This document shows positions 31,184 to 39,228 of a stretch of 64,000 nucleotides of DNA, piece by piece. The notes under the pieces are model-generated. The model saw only the letters and a program-made list of their open reading frames with translations. It did not search any database and was not told the DNA's origin. Location: assembly GCA_963790325.1 (NCBI GenBank), contig CAWBNY010000003.1:1116001-1180000 (forward strand), written 5' to 3'. A program made the position numbers and the translations under genes. Position 1 is the stretch's first letter. Every line of letters begins with the position of its first letter. The DNA comes from JAXDMK01 sp963790325. Lineage in GTDB: Bacteria > Actinomycetota > Acidimicrobiia > Acidimicrobiales > AC-14.

Positions 31184-32067
31184 TCCCGCCCCTCGTCGTG
31201 GCCGTGCTCGGCGCCTGCGGGGTGTTCTTCCTCTACACCGCGGTCGTGCTCAAGTGGGAGGGCGTCGGCGTCGGGCCCCGGACGGGCGGGGTGCGGGTGC
31301 GCCGGCGGCGGGCCGAGCAGTGGCTGGTGCAGGCCGGCCTCGACGGGGTGCAGCCCTCGGAGTTCGTGGCGGTGATGGGCCTGCTGTTCGTGGTCGGCGC
31401 CGGGCTCACGTTCGCCGTGTTCGGCGCCCCCCTGCCGGCGCTGGCCGTCGGCATCTTCGCCGCCACCTACCCGGGGGCGTCGTACCGCAGCCGCCGCCGG
31501 CAGCGACGGCGGCGGGCGGCCGAGGCGTGGCCCCGCATGATCGAGGAGATCGCCCTGCTCACCGGGTCGCTCGGCCGCTCGATCCCCCAGGCCCTGTTCG
31601 AGGTGGGACGGGCGGGTCCCGACGAGATGCTCCCCGCCTTCGAGGCCGCCTCCCGCACCTGGTTGGTCACCACCGACTTCTCCCGCAGCGTGGCCGTGCT
31701 CAAGGCGGGACTGGCCGACGCCACCGCCGACGCCGCCTGCGAGACGCTGCTGGTGGCCCACGAGGTCGGCGGCAGCGATGTCCAGCGGCGGCTGGCGGCC
31801 CTGGTGGAGGACCGGGTGGCCGACGTCCACGGACGCAAGGACGCCGCCTCCAAGCAGGCGGGGGTGAAGTTCGCCCGCCGGTTCGTCCTGTTCGTCCCCG
31901 TCGGGATGGCGCTGTGCGGGCTCACCATCGGCAACGCCCGGGCCGCCTACGGCACTCCGTTCGGGCAGCTGGCCACCGTCTTCGCGGTGGCCATGGTGGG
32001 GCTGTGCTGGCTGTGGTCGGGTCGTCTGCTGCGGCTGCCGGAGGAGGAGCGGGTGTTCGTTGACTGA
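31180..32067 (+). CDS. tadB: Tad pilus membrane protein TadB
   Basis: A 295-residue inner-membrane protein of the GspF-like type II secretion F domain family. Helices lie near 2-22, 65-100, 235-255 and 262-285. The central cytoplasmic F domain has the pattern RMIEEIALLTGSLGRSIPQALFEVG. The GTG at 31180 overlaps the cpaF stop. TadB and TadC together form the platform that CpaF acts on. Confidence 0.88.
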   Translation: MIPPLVVAVLGACGVFFLYTAVVLKWEGVGVGPRTGGVRVRRRRAEQWLVQAGLDGVQPSEFVAVMGLLFVVGAGLTFAVFGAPLPALAVGIFAATYPGASYRSRRRQRRRRAAEAWPRMIEEIALLTGSLGRSIPQALFEVGRAGPDEMLPAFEAASRTWLVTTDFSRSVAVLKAGLADATADAACETLLVAHEVGGSDVQRRLAALVEDRVADVHGRKDAASKQAGVKFARRFVLFVPVGMALCGLTIGNARAAYGTPFGQLATVFAVAMVGLCWLWSGRLLRLPEEERVFVD

Positions 32068-32977
32068 CGCCCGCCTCGCCGTCGCCCTCGGCCTCGCCCT
32101 GTGGGCGGGCACCACCCTCGTCCTCTCCGAGCTGCGGTGGTTCGCCCGGCCGACGTTGGTCGAACGGCTGCGGCCCTACTCGCCGGGCGGCCTGGGCGGT
32201 CGCCGGCGGCGGGACGGAATCCTGTCGGTGGAGTCGTTCCGGGAGGTGGTGCGTCCGCTGAGCCGGGCCCTGGGCGAGCGGGTGGCGGCCGTCTTCGGGG
32301 TCACCGAGGACCTCGCCACCCGGTTGCAGCGGATCCACTCGCCGCTCGACGTGACGTCGTTCCGGGTCCGCCAGCTGGGATGGAGCGGCATCGGCTTCGC
32401 CACCGGGTCGATGCTGGCGGTCACCGTCCGGCCGCCGGCGGTGGCGGCGCTCCTCTTCATCGTGGGCGGACCGTTGCTGGCGTTCCTGATCGTGGAACAG
32501 CAGGTGGCCTCCGCGTCCGACCGGTGGAAGCGGCGGCTGGTGGTGGAGCTGCCGGTGGTGGCCGAGCAGCTGGCCATGCTCCTGTCGGCCGGCTACTCGC
32601 TGGGCGCCGCCCTCAACCGGCTGGCGGCGCGGGGACGGGGCGCGGCCGCCACCGACCTGACCCGGGTGTGCGCCCGCCTCCGCCAGGGGCTCACCGAGAC
32701 CGAGGCGTTGAGGGAGTGGGCGGTCGTCGCCGACGTGGAGGCCCTCCACCGGCTGCTGCCCGTGCTCGCCCTCAACCGGGAGTCGAGCGACCTCGGCCGG
32801 CTCCTGTCGGAGGAAGCCCGCGCCATCCGCCGCGACCTGCAACGTCGCCTGATCGAAACCGCCGAGCGCCGGGGCCAACAGGTGTGGATCCCGGTCACCA
32901 TCGCCGCCCTGCTCCCCGGGGTGGTCTTCATCGCCATCCCGTTCATGGAGGCCCTCAGCCTCTTCTCGTCGTCCTGA
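32060..32977 (+). CDS. tadC: Tad pilus membrane protein TadC
   Basis: A 305-residue protein of the same F-domain family as TadB. The segment ELPVVAEQLAMLLSAGYSLGAALNRLA and the ending VWIPVTIAALLPGVVFIAIPFMEAL are typical. Helices lie near 7-25, 112-150 and 280-300. The TTG at 32060 overlaps the tadB stop by 8 bp. The pilin-like gene follows after 17 bp with its own aaaggag site, so the subunit can be made at a higher level than the platform. Confidence 0.87.
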   Translation: MTDARLAVALGLALWAGTTLVLSELRWFARPTLVERLRPYSPGGLGGRRRRDGILSVESFREVVRPLSRALGERVAAVFGVTEDLATRLQRIHSPLDVTSFRVRQLGWSGIGFATGSMLAVTVRPPAVAALLFIVGGPLLAFLIVEQQVASASDRWKRRLVVELPVVAEQLAMLLSAGYSLGAALNRLAARGRGAAATDLTRVCARLRQGLTETEALREWAVVADVEALHRLLPVLALNRESSDLGRLLSEEARAIRRDLQRRLIETAERRGQQVWIPVTIAALLPGVVFIAIPFMEALSLFSSS

Positions 32978-32994
32978 ACTCGAAAGGAGTTTCC

Positions 32995-33207
32995 TTGTCG
33001 GAGCAGCTCTTGCAGTCCTATGTCTGGGCCCGGTGCCTTGTGTGCAGCTTGACCGCGCGGGGCGAGCGCGGTGAAGGAGTGGTGTCGTCGGCGATCGCGG
33101 TCTTGATCTTCGCCGCCCTCGGCGCCCTCATGTGGGTCGGGTTCAAGAGCATCTGGGGCAATGCCAGCAGCCAGACGTCGACCCAGATCGATTCCATCGG
33201 AAGGTAG
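32995..33207 (+). CDS. Flp-like pilin candidate
   Basis: A 70-residue protein, in the place where the Flp pilin is expected. A polar leader ending RGERGEG is followed by a hydrophobic helix VVSSAIAVLIFAALGALMWVGF and a polar tail. Flp pilins are cut by a prepilin peptidase after Gly; here the Gly before VVSS fits, but the Glu at +5 found in most Flp subunits is absent. The TTG at 32995 has a strong aaaggag site. The leader is unusually long (about 29 residues) and has two cysteines. Confidence 0.65.
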   Translation: MSEQLLQSYVWARCLVCSLTARGERGEGVVSSAIAVLIFAALGALMWVGFKSIWGNASSQTSTQIDSIGR

Positions 33208-33613
33208 GCGGACGAGGACGAGTCCCCCGCCGCGCTCCGAGCGGGGCGGGGGGCCGATCTCGGCCTGGCTCGGCTTCCTCGTCTTCCTCGGATTGCTGCT
33301 GTTCGCGGTGCAGGCTCTGTTCAACCTGTACGCGACGTCGGTGGTCACCGCGGTCGCCTACGACGCGGCGCGACGGGTGGCGGTGGCCGACGGAGGGACA
33401 GGGCACATCGCGGCGGCCGAGGCGGACGCCCGGCGGGCCCTGGGAAGGTACGGACAGCGGGTGACCTTCGACTGGTCGGCGTCGGACGGGGACGTGATCG
33501 TGCTCTCGGTCCACGCCCGGAACCCGACCCACCTGCTGCCGACGATGGCGGGGCGGTTGGCGTTCGACGAGGTCGACCGGACGGTTCGGGTGCGGGTGGA
33601 GGCGTTCCGATGA
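33161..33613 (+). CDS. TadE-like pseudopilin
   Basis: A 150-residue protein with a basic N-terminal stretch, a membrane helix (SAWLGFLVFLGLLLFAVQALF, about 33-53) and an extracytoplasmic domain with AVAYDAARRVAVADG, which is typical of TadE-like minor pilins. The only ATG in frame is at 33161, inside the pilin gene, so the two genes overlap by 47 bp in different frames. A later non-ATG start (ATT at 33191) cannot be excluded. Four bases overlap the next gene. Confidence 0.7.
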   Translation: MPAARRRPRSIPSEGRRTRTSPPPRSERGGGPISAWLGFLVFLGLLLFAVQALFNLYATSVVTAVAYDAARRVAVADGGTGHIAAAEADARRALGRYGQRVTFDWSASDGDVIVLSVHARNPTHLLPTMAGRLAFDEVDRTVRVRVEAFR

Positions 33614-34065
33614 GGGGGCGGGGCCAGTCGGGGCAGGTGGCGGGGCTGGAGGCGATCGTGTTCGGGCTGCTCACGTTCGTGGTGGGCGTGCTTCTGGCGG
33701 CCAACGGGTGGGCGGTGGTCGACGCCAAGATGGCGATGTCGGCCGCCGCCCGGGAGGCGACGCGGGCCTATGTCGAGGCGCCGGTGGGGTCCGACCCGAT
33801 GGCGCTGGCCGATGCCGCCGCCCGGGAGGCGGTGCGGGGCCACGGGCGCGACCCCGACCGCATGGAGCTGCGGGCGGTCGAATCCGGGTTCACCCGCTGC
33901 CAGGTCGTCCGGTTCGAGGCCAGCTACCGGGTGCGGGCCGTCGGGCTGCCCTTCCTCGGCCGGGGCAGCGGCGCCGGGTTCACCGCCGCCGCCCGCCACG
34001 CGGAGGTGGTCGACCCCTACCGCGACGGCGTTCCCGCCGCCACCGCCCGTTGCGACCGTGGGTGA
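33610..34065 (+). CDS. TadE/TadF-like minor pilin
   Basis: A 151-residue protein with a short N-terminus, membrane helix (GLEAIVFGLLTFVVGVLLAANGWA) and extracytoplasmic part with AAAREATRAYVEAP, again typical of TadE-like proteins. Two cysteines (FTRCQV and ATARCDRG) may form a disulfide. The ATG at 33610 overlaps the previous stop. With its neighbours it probably forms the minor pilin set of the Tad system. Confidence 0.75.
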   Translation: MRGRGQSGQVAGLEAIVFGLLTFVVGVLLAANGWAVVDAKMAMSAAAREATRAYVEAPVGSDPMALADAAAREAVRGHGRDPDRMELRAVESGFTRCQVVRFEASYRVRAVGLPFLGRGSGAGFTAAARHAEVVDPYRDGVPAATARCDRG

Positions 34066-34522
34066 GCGGGGCAGCATCCTGCTGCTCTTTCCGGCGGCGG
34101 TGCTGATCGTGCTGGTCCTGGCCGCCATCACCGTCGACTCGTCCATCGCCTTCCTCGCCCAGCGGGAGTTGGCCAACGCCACCGCCGCCGCGGCCAACGA
34201 CGCCGCCACCACCGCGGTCGACGGCCAGGCCTTCTACCGCGACGACCGCATCGAGCTCGACCCCTACGCCGTCGCCGCGGTGGCGGAGGAGCGGGTGCGG
34301 CTGGCGCTCGACGGGTCCCGGCACCGGGGGTTGGAGGTCCGGGCCACGGCCAGCCCGCCGACCCGTTCCGGGTGCCCGTGGACGGTGCGGGTGACGGCCT
34401 CGTCCAAGGTGTCGTACGTGTTCGCCCAGGCGGTGCCGGGCGGTCCGGACGAGGCCGCGGTGCGGGCGACCTCGGTGGCGGGACCGGAGCAGGGCTCGAC
34501 CGCAGGCGTGTGTGGCGTATAG
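34058..34522 (+). CDS. TadG-like protein
   Basis: A 154-residue protein. An N-terminal helix (SILLLFPAAVLIVLVLAAITVD) is followed by FLAQRELANATAAAANDAATTAVDG, the pattern seen in TadG-like (putative Flp pilus-assembly) N-terminal regions. It lacks the von Willebrand domain of long TadG proteins. The GTG at 34058 overlaps the previous gene by 8 bp. It ends nine bases before the pseudokinase gene. Confidence 0.7.
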   Translation: MGERGSILLLFPAAVLIVLVLAAITVDSSIAFLAQRELANATAAAANDAATTAVDGQAFYRDDRIELDPYAVAAVAEERVRLALDGSRHRGLEVRATASPPTRSGCPWTVRVTASSKVSYVFAQAVPGGPDEAAVRATSVAGPEQGSTAGVCGV

Positions 34523-34531
34523 CATAATTAT

Positions 34532-35893
34532 GTGGAAGTACATCGCAAGGTGGCAAAGGGACCCGGTGGTGGGGAGCGCATCCGCCGCCAGGCCGAGGTG
34601 CTGGGCGCCGCCCGCCATGAGGGGGTGGTCGAGCTGGTGGGGTTGGAGGGCAGCGGCGACCGCCCGGTGCTGGTGACGGCCCTGGTCGACGGGCCGACTT
34701 TGGCGGCGCCCCTGCCGCTGACTCGGGAGGAGGTGGCAGGCGTGATGGGGGCGCTGGCCACGACGCTCGGCGATCTGCACGAGATGGGGATCGTCCACGG
34801 GGCGGTGGTCCCCGAGCACGTGCTGCTGGGCCCCGGCGGGCAACCGGTCCTGTGCGGGTTCGGCTCGGCCGGCCCCGCGGGAGACGAGCTCACGCCGGCG
34901 CGCGACGTGGCCGCATTGGGACGGCTCCTCCGCCGCCTGGCCACCGGGCCCGATGCCCGGGCCCTGCGCCGGGTGGCCGAGGCGGCCACCGCCGACGATC
35001 CGGATGCCCGGCCGTCGGCCCGGGAGATGGCGGGCGACATCGCCGCGGCCGTCCCCGGCGCACGCCTCCCGGTGCTGGGAAAAGCCCAGCCCGACCCGGC
35101 GGTCGACCTGCGGGCGCTGGTGGCCGGCGCACGGGGCGGTCGGCGAGGGACGCGCCCACGGGCCGAGGTCGATGTCCCCCGGCCCCGAAGCCTCCTCCTC
35201 GGCGCCGACCCGGACGCGACGGCCGACGATCGCCGGGGGGACGGCCCTCCCACGGTCACCACCGACCCGCGGCCGCCGGTCGTGAGGGTTCCGTCGAGGC
35301 GGAGGAGATCGATGGGCCCGCTGGTTGCAGGCGCGGTGGCGGTCGTGGCTGTCGCCGCGGTCGGCCTGGTGGTGCTCGCGCCGTGGTCGTCGCCGCCGGC
35401 GACGACCGCCGCGCCCGAAGTGGCCCCGCCGCCCACGACCCGGCCCGCGCCGCCCACCACCGTCGTCACCACGACGACCACCGACCCGGTCACGAAAGTG
35501 CGGGCCGACTGCCCGGAGGCCACCGCCGTCCTGGTGGCCGACGTCGACGGCGACGGCTGCCTCGACGCCCTCCGCTACACCGACGGGGTGCTCGAGGCGG
35601 TGGGCCTGCGGTGGGCCCTCGGGCGGGCAGGCGACCAGGTGACCACCGGCGACTGGTCGTGCCGTGGCGTCCGCACGGTGGTCCTCCTCCGGCCGGCGAC
35701 GGGCGAGGTCTTCCGCTTCGACGGGTGGGCGGTGGGTGCCCGGGAGTCGGTCACCGGGGCGGCCGTGGCCACCGTCCCCGGCGGGCAGGCGGTGCGGGCG
35801 GCCGACGTCGATCGCGACGGCTGCCACGAGGTGGTCGTCGAACGGGGCGAGCTGCCGCCGCAGGTGGTGCGGATGCCCCGCGTCGCGACGTGA
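34532..35893 (+). CDS. Membrane pseudokinase with extracytoplasmic Asp-rich repeat region
   Basis: A 453-residue protein. Residues 1-180 follow a Ser/Thr kinase fold but begin near strand 3, so the glycine loop is missing. The catalytic HRDLKPxN is replaced by HGAVVPEHV (89-97) and DFG by GFG (109-111), so phosphotransfer is not expected. A linker leads to one membrane helix (about 262-283), a Pro/Thr-rich stretch and an extracytoplasmic part with DVDGDG (337-342) and DVDRDG (425-430), like FG-GAP or calcium-binding loops. The GTG at 34532 lies in an AT-rich patch (tatagcataattatg) that could be a leaderless promoter. It overlaps the LysM gene by 4 bp and follows the Tad genes, which suggests a sensory or scaffold role. 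Confidence 0.72.
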   Translation: MEVHRKVAKGPGGGERIRRQAEVLGAARHEGVVELVGLEGSGDRPVLVTALVDGPTLAAPLPLTREEVAGVMGALATTLGDLHEMGIVHGAVVPEHVLLGPGGQPVLCGFGSAGPAGDELTPARDVAALGRLLRRLATGPDARALRRVAEAATADDPDARPSAREMAGDIAAAVPGARLPVLGKAQPDPAVDLRALVAGARGGRRGTRPRAEVDVPRPRSLLLGADPDATADDRRGDGPPTVTTDPRPPVVRVPSRRRRSMGPLVAGAVAVVAVAAVGLVVLAPWSSPPATTAAPEVAPPPTTRPAPPTTVVTTTTTDPVTKVRADCPEATAVLVADVDGDGCLDALRYTDGVLEAVGLRWALGRAGDQVTTGDWSCRGVRTVVLLRPATGEVFRFDGWAVGARESVTGAAVATVPGGQAVRAADVDRDGCHEVVVERGELPPQVVRMPRVAT

Positions 35894-36603
35894 GCCGCTG
35901 CCATCGGCTCCTGTGGCTGGCGGCGATGGCCGGCGGGATCGGACTGGCCCTGGCCGCCCTGTCGGCCACCGGCCACGGTCCGCTGGCGCCTCCCCCGCTC
36001 GGCTCGCCGACCCGGTGGCCGGGGTGGTTCGAGCAACGGGAGCCGGCCGAGGCCGCCTTCGCCCTCCTCCGCCTGGCCGCGGTCGGCGGGTGCTGGTACC
36101 TGGCGGCGGTGACGGCGCTCGGCTCGGTTGTCCGCCTGCTCCGGGCCGACGTGCTCGTGGCCGTGGTCGACCGGGTGACGATCGCTCCCGTCCGCCACCT
36201 GCTGGCCGCTTCCCTCACCCTCACCCTGGTCGGGATCGGTCCGGCGGCAGCCCGGACGACGACCACGACGACCTCCACGACCACGACGTCGGTGCCCGCC
36301 GACACCGTCACCATGGTCCGCCTGCCGCCCGCCGGCGGCACCGCGCCGGGCCCGGCGCCACCGCCCGCCCCCGAGCCGGTCCCGGAGCCCGAGCGCTACA
36401 CCGTCGTCCCCGGCGACTGCTTCTGGACCATCGCCGACGACATCCTGCACCGGTCGTGGGGACGGCCACCCACCGACGCCGAGATCGTCCCCTACTGGCT
36501 GCGCCTGATCGACGCCAACCGCTCCGGGCTCGCCGATCCGGGCAACGCCGACCTCATCTTCCCGGGCCAGGTCTTCGACGTCCCGCCGCTAACCTCGCCG
36601 TAG
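35890..36603 (+). CDS. LysM domain membrane protein
   Basis: A 237-residue protein with hydrophobic stretches at about 6-25, 55-80 and 98-115, a Thr- and Pro-rich linker and a C-terminal LysM-like domain (YTVVPGDCFWTIADDIL, then LIDANRSGL and IFPGQVFDVP). LysM domains bind peptidoglycan or chitin-like glycans. Three helices place the domain outside the membrane. The GTG at 35890 overlaps the pseudokinase stop, so the two proteins are made together. It closes the pilus-linked gene run. Confidence 0.8.
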   Translation: MSRCHRLLWLAAMAGGIGLALAALSATGHGPLAPPPLGSPTRWPGWFEQREPAEAAFALLRLAAVGGCWYLAAVTALGSVVRLLRADVLVAVVDRVTIAPVRHLLAASLTLTLVGIGPAAARTTTTTTSTTTTSVPADTVTMVRLPPAGGTAPGPAPPPAPEPVPEPERYTVVPGDCFWTIADDILHRSWGRPPTDAEIVPYWLRLIDANRSGLADPGNADLIFPGQVFDVPPLTSP

Positions 36604-36639
36604 CCCGGCGCGGGCCCCGAGACCGAAGGAAGTGGTCGG

Positions 36640-37107
36640 ATGGCGAATCCCCTCACCCTGGTCATGCCCCTCGAGGACGGAGTCGACGTCGGGAAGCTGT
36701 CGGCCGCCCTCGCCGGGGCGGACGCCGAGATCAAGGCCGCCCTCACCACGATCGGCACCGTGCACTTCGCCCGGTTCATGCTCTTCGACGCCTCGGCGCC
36801 GAACTTCCAGCCCTCCCCGACCGGCGGCGGCGGGCCCTTCCGGCTGGCCGTGATCACCGAGTACGACAAGGACTTCAACAGCTACATCCAGGACTTCGTC
36901 AACCAGATCGGCGACGTGTTCGACGTTCTCCTGAGCTTCACCGCCGACGGCCAGTCGCTGGTGCCCGTCGCCGAGAACGTGGCCGCCTTCACCGCCTACG
37001 TGGCCGAGAACGACGCGTCCCAGCACGGCCAGCAGGGCCTCTACTCGGCCTACCCGCAGACGGTGCAGAGGATCAAGGCCGCCTTCCCCCCGCCGCCGGC
37101 GTCGTAG
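36640..37107 (+). CDS. Small partner protein of the DyP-type peroxidase
   Basis: A 155-residue protein without signal peptide. NPLTLVMPLEDGVDVGKL begins a ferredoxin-like pattern, and GTVHFARFMLFDAS, FRLAVITEYDKDF and VFDVLLSFTADG follow. I recall this kind of sequence beside or fused to DyP-type peroxidases, but give it no named family. A gaaggaag ribosome site precedes the ATG at 36640. The peroxidase gene begins 12 bp later, so the two probably work on one substrate or form a complex. Confidence 0.7.
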   Translation: MANPLTLVMPLEDGVDVGKLSAALAGADAEIKAALTTIGTVHFARFMLFDASAPNFQPSPTGGGGPFRLAVITEYDKDFNSYIQDFVNQIGDVFDVLLSFTADGQSLVPVAENVAAFTAYVAENDASQHGQQGLYSAYPQTVQRIKAAFPPPPAS

Positions 37108-37119
37108 CCCCGCCCGCCG

Positions 37120-38541
37120 GTGGACCTCGACCTGGCCGACGTCCAGGGCACCATCCTGCGGGGCTACCGGGTCGACCACGCCCGCCACTTCGTGCTGGAG
37201 GTGGCCGACGCCGGGGGGGCCCGCCGCTTCCTCCAGGCCGTCCTGGGGGGTGACCGCCAGCTTCCCCGGATCACGACCGCGGCGCCGTGGACGACCAAGC
37301 CGGAGACGTTCCTCAACCTGGGCATCACCTACCCGGGCCTGGTCGCCCTGGGCGTGGCGGCCGGCGACCTGGCCACCTTTCCCCGGTCGTTCCGGCTGGG
37401 AGCCACCGACCCCACGACGGCGGCCAAGGTGGGCGACGTGGGCGCCAGCGCCCCCAGCCTCTGGGTCGGCGGCCTGGCCGACGGGGCGAGGGTCCACCTC
37501 GTGCTCAGCCTGTGGGTGCACGAGGACGTGGCGATCCTGGAGTCGGCCAGCGCCGCCCTGCGGGCCGCCTTCACCGGCGCGGCCCTCACCGAGCTGGGGG
37601 CGCTCGACGCCAGCGCCCTGGCCGACAACAAGGTCCACTTCGGGTACACCGACAACATCTCCCAGCCGACGGTGGCGGGGGCGCCGCCGACCAAGCGGCC
37701 CCGGCCCGACTGCCAGCCGGTGGCGCCCACCGGCGAGTTCCTCATGGGCCACCCCAGCCAGAACGCCGGGGGGGCGCCCTACACGGTGTCGCCCGAGGCG
37801 CTGTCGACCAACAGCAGCTTCGCCGCCTTCCGGGTGCTGCAGCAGGACGTGGCCGGCTTCGAGCGCTTCCTCCAGGCCGGCGCCCGGCAGGTGGGGATCG
37901 ACCCCGAGCTGCTGGCGGCCAAGGTGTGCGGCCGGTGGCGCAACGGGGTGCCGCTCGTCCTCTCCCCCGCCACCGACTGCCCCACGCCGCCGATCGCCCC
38001 CGAGGACATCAACAACTACAACTACGTCCCGCCCGACGACCCCACCGGCGGCGACGCCTTCGGCTACGCCTGCCCCATCGGCTCCCACATGCGCCGGGCC
38101 AACCCCCGCAACCAGCAGGTGGTCGGGGGCGGCGGCAGCCTCCACCGCATCACCCGGCGGGCCATCCCCTACGGCCCGCCCTACGACCCGGCCGCCCCTG
38201 ACGAGGTGGCGAGGGGCCTCGTCGGCTGGTTCATCAACGTCGACCTGGAGAACCAGTTCGAGTTCCTCATGCAGAACTGGGTCAACGACGCCGACTTCGT
38301 CATGTCGGTCTGGGGCAACGACGGGGCCAACCCGGCCAACAACATCACCGGCAAGGACGTGCTCCTGGGCGACAACGACCCGCCGTCGGCGTCGTCGTTC
38401 ACCGTGTCGTTCGGCCCGACCGCGACATCGAAGGCGGTGAACAAGCAGGTCACCGGCTTCACCCCGTTCATCACCACCCGGGGCGGCGCCTACTGCTACC
38501 TGCCCAGCATCACCGCCCTCCGCTACCTGGCCGCCCTCTGA
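37120..38541 (+). CDS. DyP-type heme peroxidase
   Basis: A 473-residue protein. The family's distal motif GXXDG is present as GYTDNISQP with the catalytic Asp, and the proximal heme-ligand His lies in IGSHMRRANPRN. The last residues, LRYLAAL, do not resemble an encapsulin-targeting peptide and no Tat signal is visible, so it appears cytoplasmic and free. DyP enzymes oxidise dyes, lignin-like phenols and other organics with hydrogen peroxide. The GTG at 37120 begins VDLDLADVQGTILRGY, the normal family start. Confidence 0.88.
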   Translation: MDLDLADVQGTILRGYRVDHARHFVLEVADAGGARRFLQAVLGGDRQLPRITTAAPWTTKPETFLNLGITYPGLVALGVAAGDLATFPRSFRLGATDPTTAAKVGDVGASAPSLWVGGLADGARVHLVLSLWVHEDVAILESASAALRAAFTGAALTELGALDASALADNKVHFGYTDNISQPTVAGAPPTKRPRPDCQPVAPTGEFLMGHPSQNAGGAPYTVSPEALSTNSSFAAFRVLQQDVAGFERFLQAGARQVGIDPELLAAKVCGRWRNGVPLVLSPATDCPTPPIAPEDINNYNYVPPDDPTGGDAFGYACPIGSHMRRANPRNQQVVGGGGSLHRITRRAIPYGPPYDPAAPDEVARGLVGWFINVDLENQFEFLMQNWVNDADFVMSVWGNDGANPANNITGKDVLLGDNDPPSASSFTVSFGPTATSKAVNKQVTGFTPFITTRGGAYCYLPSITALRYLAAL

Positions 38542-38561
38542 AGCGCCGCCGGGCGCCGCCC

Positions 38562-39119
38562 TCAGGCCGGTGTCAGGCGGAGTTGCAGTTCGTCGAGGCG
38601 GCGGACCAGGGCGTCGGCGTCGGTGCCGAACAGGCCGGCGATGGCCCGGATGTCGTCGTGGCGGATGGTGAGCACCCGGCCGTTGAAGTCCTGGCGCAGG
38701 ACCTGGATGCTCGACAGGTACTTGTGGACCATGTCGAGCTCGGGGTCGGACTCGATGCTCTCGAACCGGGACAGGTCGAACGTGATCTTGCGGGGCGAGG
38801 CCGTCGCCGGCACCGCCCGCTCCGAGGCCTCGCCGCCCGCCTCGCCCGCAGCCGCCACCGCCGGCGCCTCGCCCTCCCGGGGCAGGAGCTGGTCGACGGG
38901 GACGCTGTAGAAGTCGGCCAGCCGTTGCAGGCGGGGAACGGAGATGACCCGTTCGCCCCGCTCGTAGGCCCCTAGCACCGATGCCTTGAACTCCTGGTCG
39001 GACGCAGCCTCGACCTCCTGCAGGGACAGCCGCTTCTGCCGGCGGATGGCCCGCAGCCGCTGGCCGACCCGCCGGGCGTAGGTCTGCGCCGGGCCAGCAA
39101 GCTCGGTGTCCTCGTCCAC
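38562..39119 (-). CDS. bldD: BldD-like XRE-family regulator with c-di-GMP-binding residues
   Basis: A 185-residue regulator. Residues 14-78 hold a helix-turn-helix (RLRAIRRQKRLSLQEVEAAS) and an adjacent YERGERVISVPRLQRLADFY, as in BldD. The C-terminal domain has RQD (142-144) and RHDD (153-156) with an Arg-to-Arg spacing of 11. Streptomyces BldD binds tetrameric c-di-GMP with RGD and RQDD at the same spacing. BldD represses development genes there; the targets here are unknown. The GTG at 39119 starts a frame on the same strand as rsmE, dnaJ and hrcA. Low-complexity Ala/Gly sequence links the two domains. Confidence 0.85.
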   Translation of the reverse strand: MDEDTELAGPAQTYARRVGQRLRAIRRQKRLSLQEVEAASDQEFKASVLGAYERGERVISVPRLQRLADFYSVPVDQLLPREGEAPAVAAAGEAGGEASERAVPATASPRKITFDLSRFESIESDPELDMVHKYLSSIQVLRQDFNGRVLTIRHDDIRAIAGLFGTDADALVRRLDELQLRLTPA

Positions 39120-39228
39120 GACCGAGCCCCCCTTCGCATCGCCGGCCGAGAAAGGTTATCTCGCTCTCCGTCACCAAGGCAATCTCGCTCCGTGACCATC
39201 GGCCCGCGGACGGTGACCGAGCGTGGGG

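Noticed and set aside
38500..38541. An encapsulin-targeting peptide at the end of the DyP-type peroxidase
   Set aside because: The chain ends LRYLAAL without the Gly/Ser-Leu-Lys/Ile motif of cargo peptides, and no encapsulin gene is nearby.
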